Below are positions 28,364 through 28,949 of a stretch of 28,949 bases of DNA, one piece after another (position 1 is the first letter of the stretch; every line of letters begins with the position of its first letter). The notes beneath the pieces are model-generated. The model saw only the letters and a program-made list of their open reading frames with translations, was not told the origin of the DNA and made no database searches. The translations under genes and the position numbers were made by a program. Source of the DNA: Nemertoderma westbladi (taxonomy: Eukaryota > Xenacoelomorpha > Nemertodermatida > Nemertodermatidae); assembly GCA_032718475.1 (NCBI GenBank), contig JAUCBJ010007535.1:1-28949 (forward strand), given 5' to 3'.

Positions 28364-28949
28364 CTAGCGTTCATTTTTTCTGTCAACACGTTTATACTTT
28401 GGACTCTATTCTGTACAAACTGTTTATATTGTTTATTGCCATGTAGCCAATACAGTACGTCGTGAGCATCAGTCCAAAGATAGACAGTGGAATCCTGTAA
28501 CTGAAGCTCACTCATGACATCATACGCTAAATATGAAAGTATATACGTTCCAAGCAGTTCCAGCTTGGGAGTGGAGGGCGGTTTATTACTTGCCTTTGAT
28601 TGCGGGGTTACTTTAGTTCTACTTGTTACTAATGAAACACTGTAACTGTTATCTGTATATATCGCCCTAATATATATAACTGCTGCATACAGACGATCAC
28701 TGGCGTCTGAGAAGCCATGTAATTCTACTTGATGAACTTGTTTATGAGTATCAAAGTAGTATCTTGGAATTGAAACTTGATCGAGAGTTCGTAAGTTGTC
28801 TAAACATCTGTGCCATAATGTTAATAAATCGTCAGGAAGGGGTTCTTTCCACTGCAACCCTTTTTGACAAGCAGATCGGAAAATAGATTTCCATGGGGCT
28901 GTAACCGGAGCTAATATGAAAAGTGGGTCAAAAACTCGGGCTACTAGCT
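28291..28949 (-). CDS. BEL/Pao polyprotein, RT end / A17-annotated region and RNase H, 5'-partial
   Basis: Open from the right edge (frame beginning 28947) to a stop at 28291. The first codons read VARVFDPLFILAPVT, the family's conserved block after the reverse transcriptase. Next comes WKEPLPDDLL and then RNase H-like features: HGFSDASDRLYAAV (first Asp), PKLELLGTYIL (Glu) and VYLWTDAHDVLYWL (second Asp), then FVQNRV. Pfam annotates this stretch as Pao retrotransposon peptidase A17. RNase H removes the RNA strand during reverse transcription. The frame leaves the family pattern at about 28360, where the next frame takes over, so one small indel separates the two. A TTG at 28855-28857 could be mistaken for a start but the frame is open upstream. 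Confidence 0.9.
   Translation of the reverse strand, partial: LVARVFDPLFILAPVTAPWKSIFRSACQKGLQWKEPLPDDLLTLWHRCLDNLRTLDQVSIPRYYFDTHKQVHQVELHGFSDASDRLYAAVIYIRAIYTDNSYSVSLVTSRTKVTPQSKASNKPPSTPKLELLGTYILSYLAYDVMSELQLQDSTVYLWTDAHDVLYWLHGNKQYKQFVQNRVQSINVLTEKMNARWRYYAQVMIIRLIFLQEESAQKN

Noticed and set aside
28356-28370. CTCF-like agcgccatctagcg
   Set aside because: It lies in conserved coding sequence of the BEL/Pao polyprotein and is single, so the resemblance is probably chance.

Overview
This window is eukaryotic and repeat-dominated. It looks like a marine invertebrate, probably a deuterostome such as an echinoderm; that placement is inference. The evidence is BEL/Pao LTR retrotransposons, a tRNA-headed SINE, LINE debris, Helentron/pearl-like tandem-repeat elements, many 'taggcctac'-type motifs typical of such genomes, and one recognisable metazoan host gene, a PCNP homologue. 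I see no bacterial-style operons, rRNA, standalone tRNA or CRISPR.

Layout. 1-1740: the 3' end of a BEL/Pao polyprotein (+ strand) and its probable 3' LTR. 1741-3960: mostly unassigned sequence, containing a cluster of five small palindromes (2399-2551) and a frameshifted Ty3/Gypsy-like Gag relic with CCHC zinc knuckles (3096-3505). 4001-5203: a very GC-rich minisatellite, with 22-bp units on the left and 18-bp units on the right. 6017-6634 (- strand): an intact, intronless 205-residue PCNP-like ORF, the only good host-gene candidate.

7110-10739 (block A) and 20796-24332 (block B) are two near-identical copies of one 3.5-3.6 kb segment. Each holds, in order, a SINE, a MITE-like element, a 59-bp minisatellite, a 163-bp repeat field with internal palindromes, and a reverse-transcriptase fragment. 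Between them lie a LINE endonuclease relic (10786-11693, - strand) and a 9-kb chain of four head-to-tail units (11720-20795).

Each chain unit is built from about 146-bp core monomers. It ends in a (CAGA)n microsatellite plus a TATTTATATATATAGA-like terminus. Three of the four units begin with a near-perfect 40-nt hairpin. This architecture fits non-autonomous Helentron/Helitron2 derivatives (pearl, HINE and DINE-1-like elements). The core monomers carry a CTCF-like motif. The whole 7110-20795 segment appears to have been tandemly duplicated, with the second copy cut at 24332, or to be an assembly haplotype duplication.

24336-26074 is mostly unassigned sequence with a short degenerate 49-bp repeat. 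25797-28949 is a second BEL/Pao element on the - strand: probable 3' LTR, then integrase/DUF5641, then RNase H/A17 region running off the right edge, with one frameshift. Apart from PCNP, the genes here do not form a pathway: the window is a nest of transposon remains and tandem repeats.
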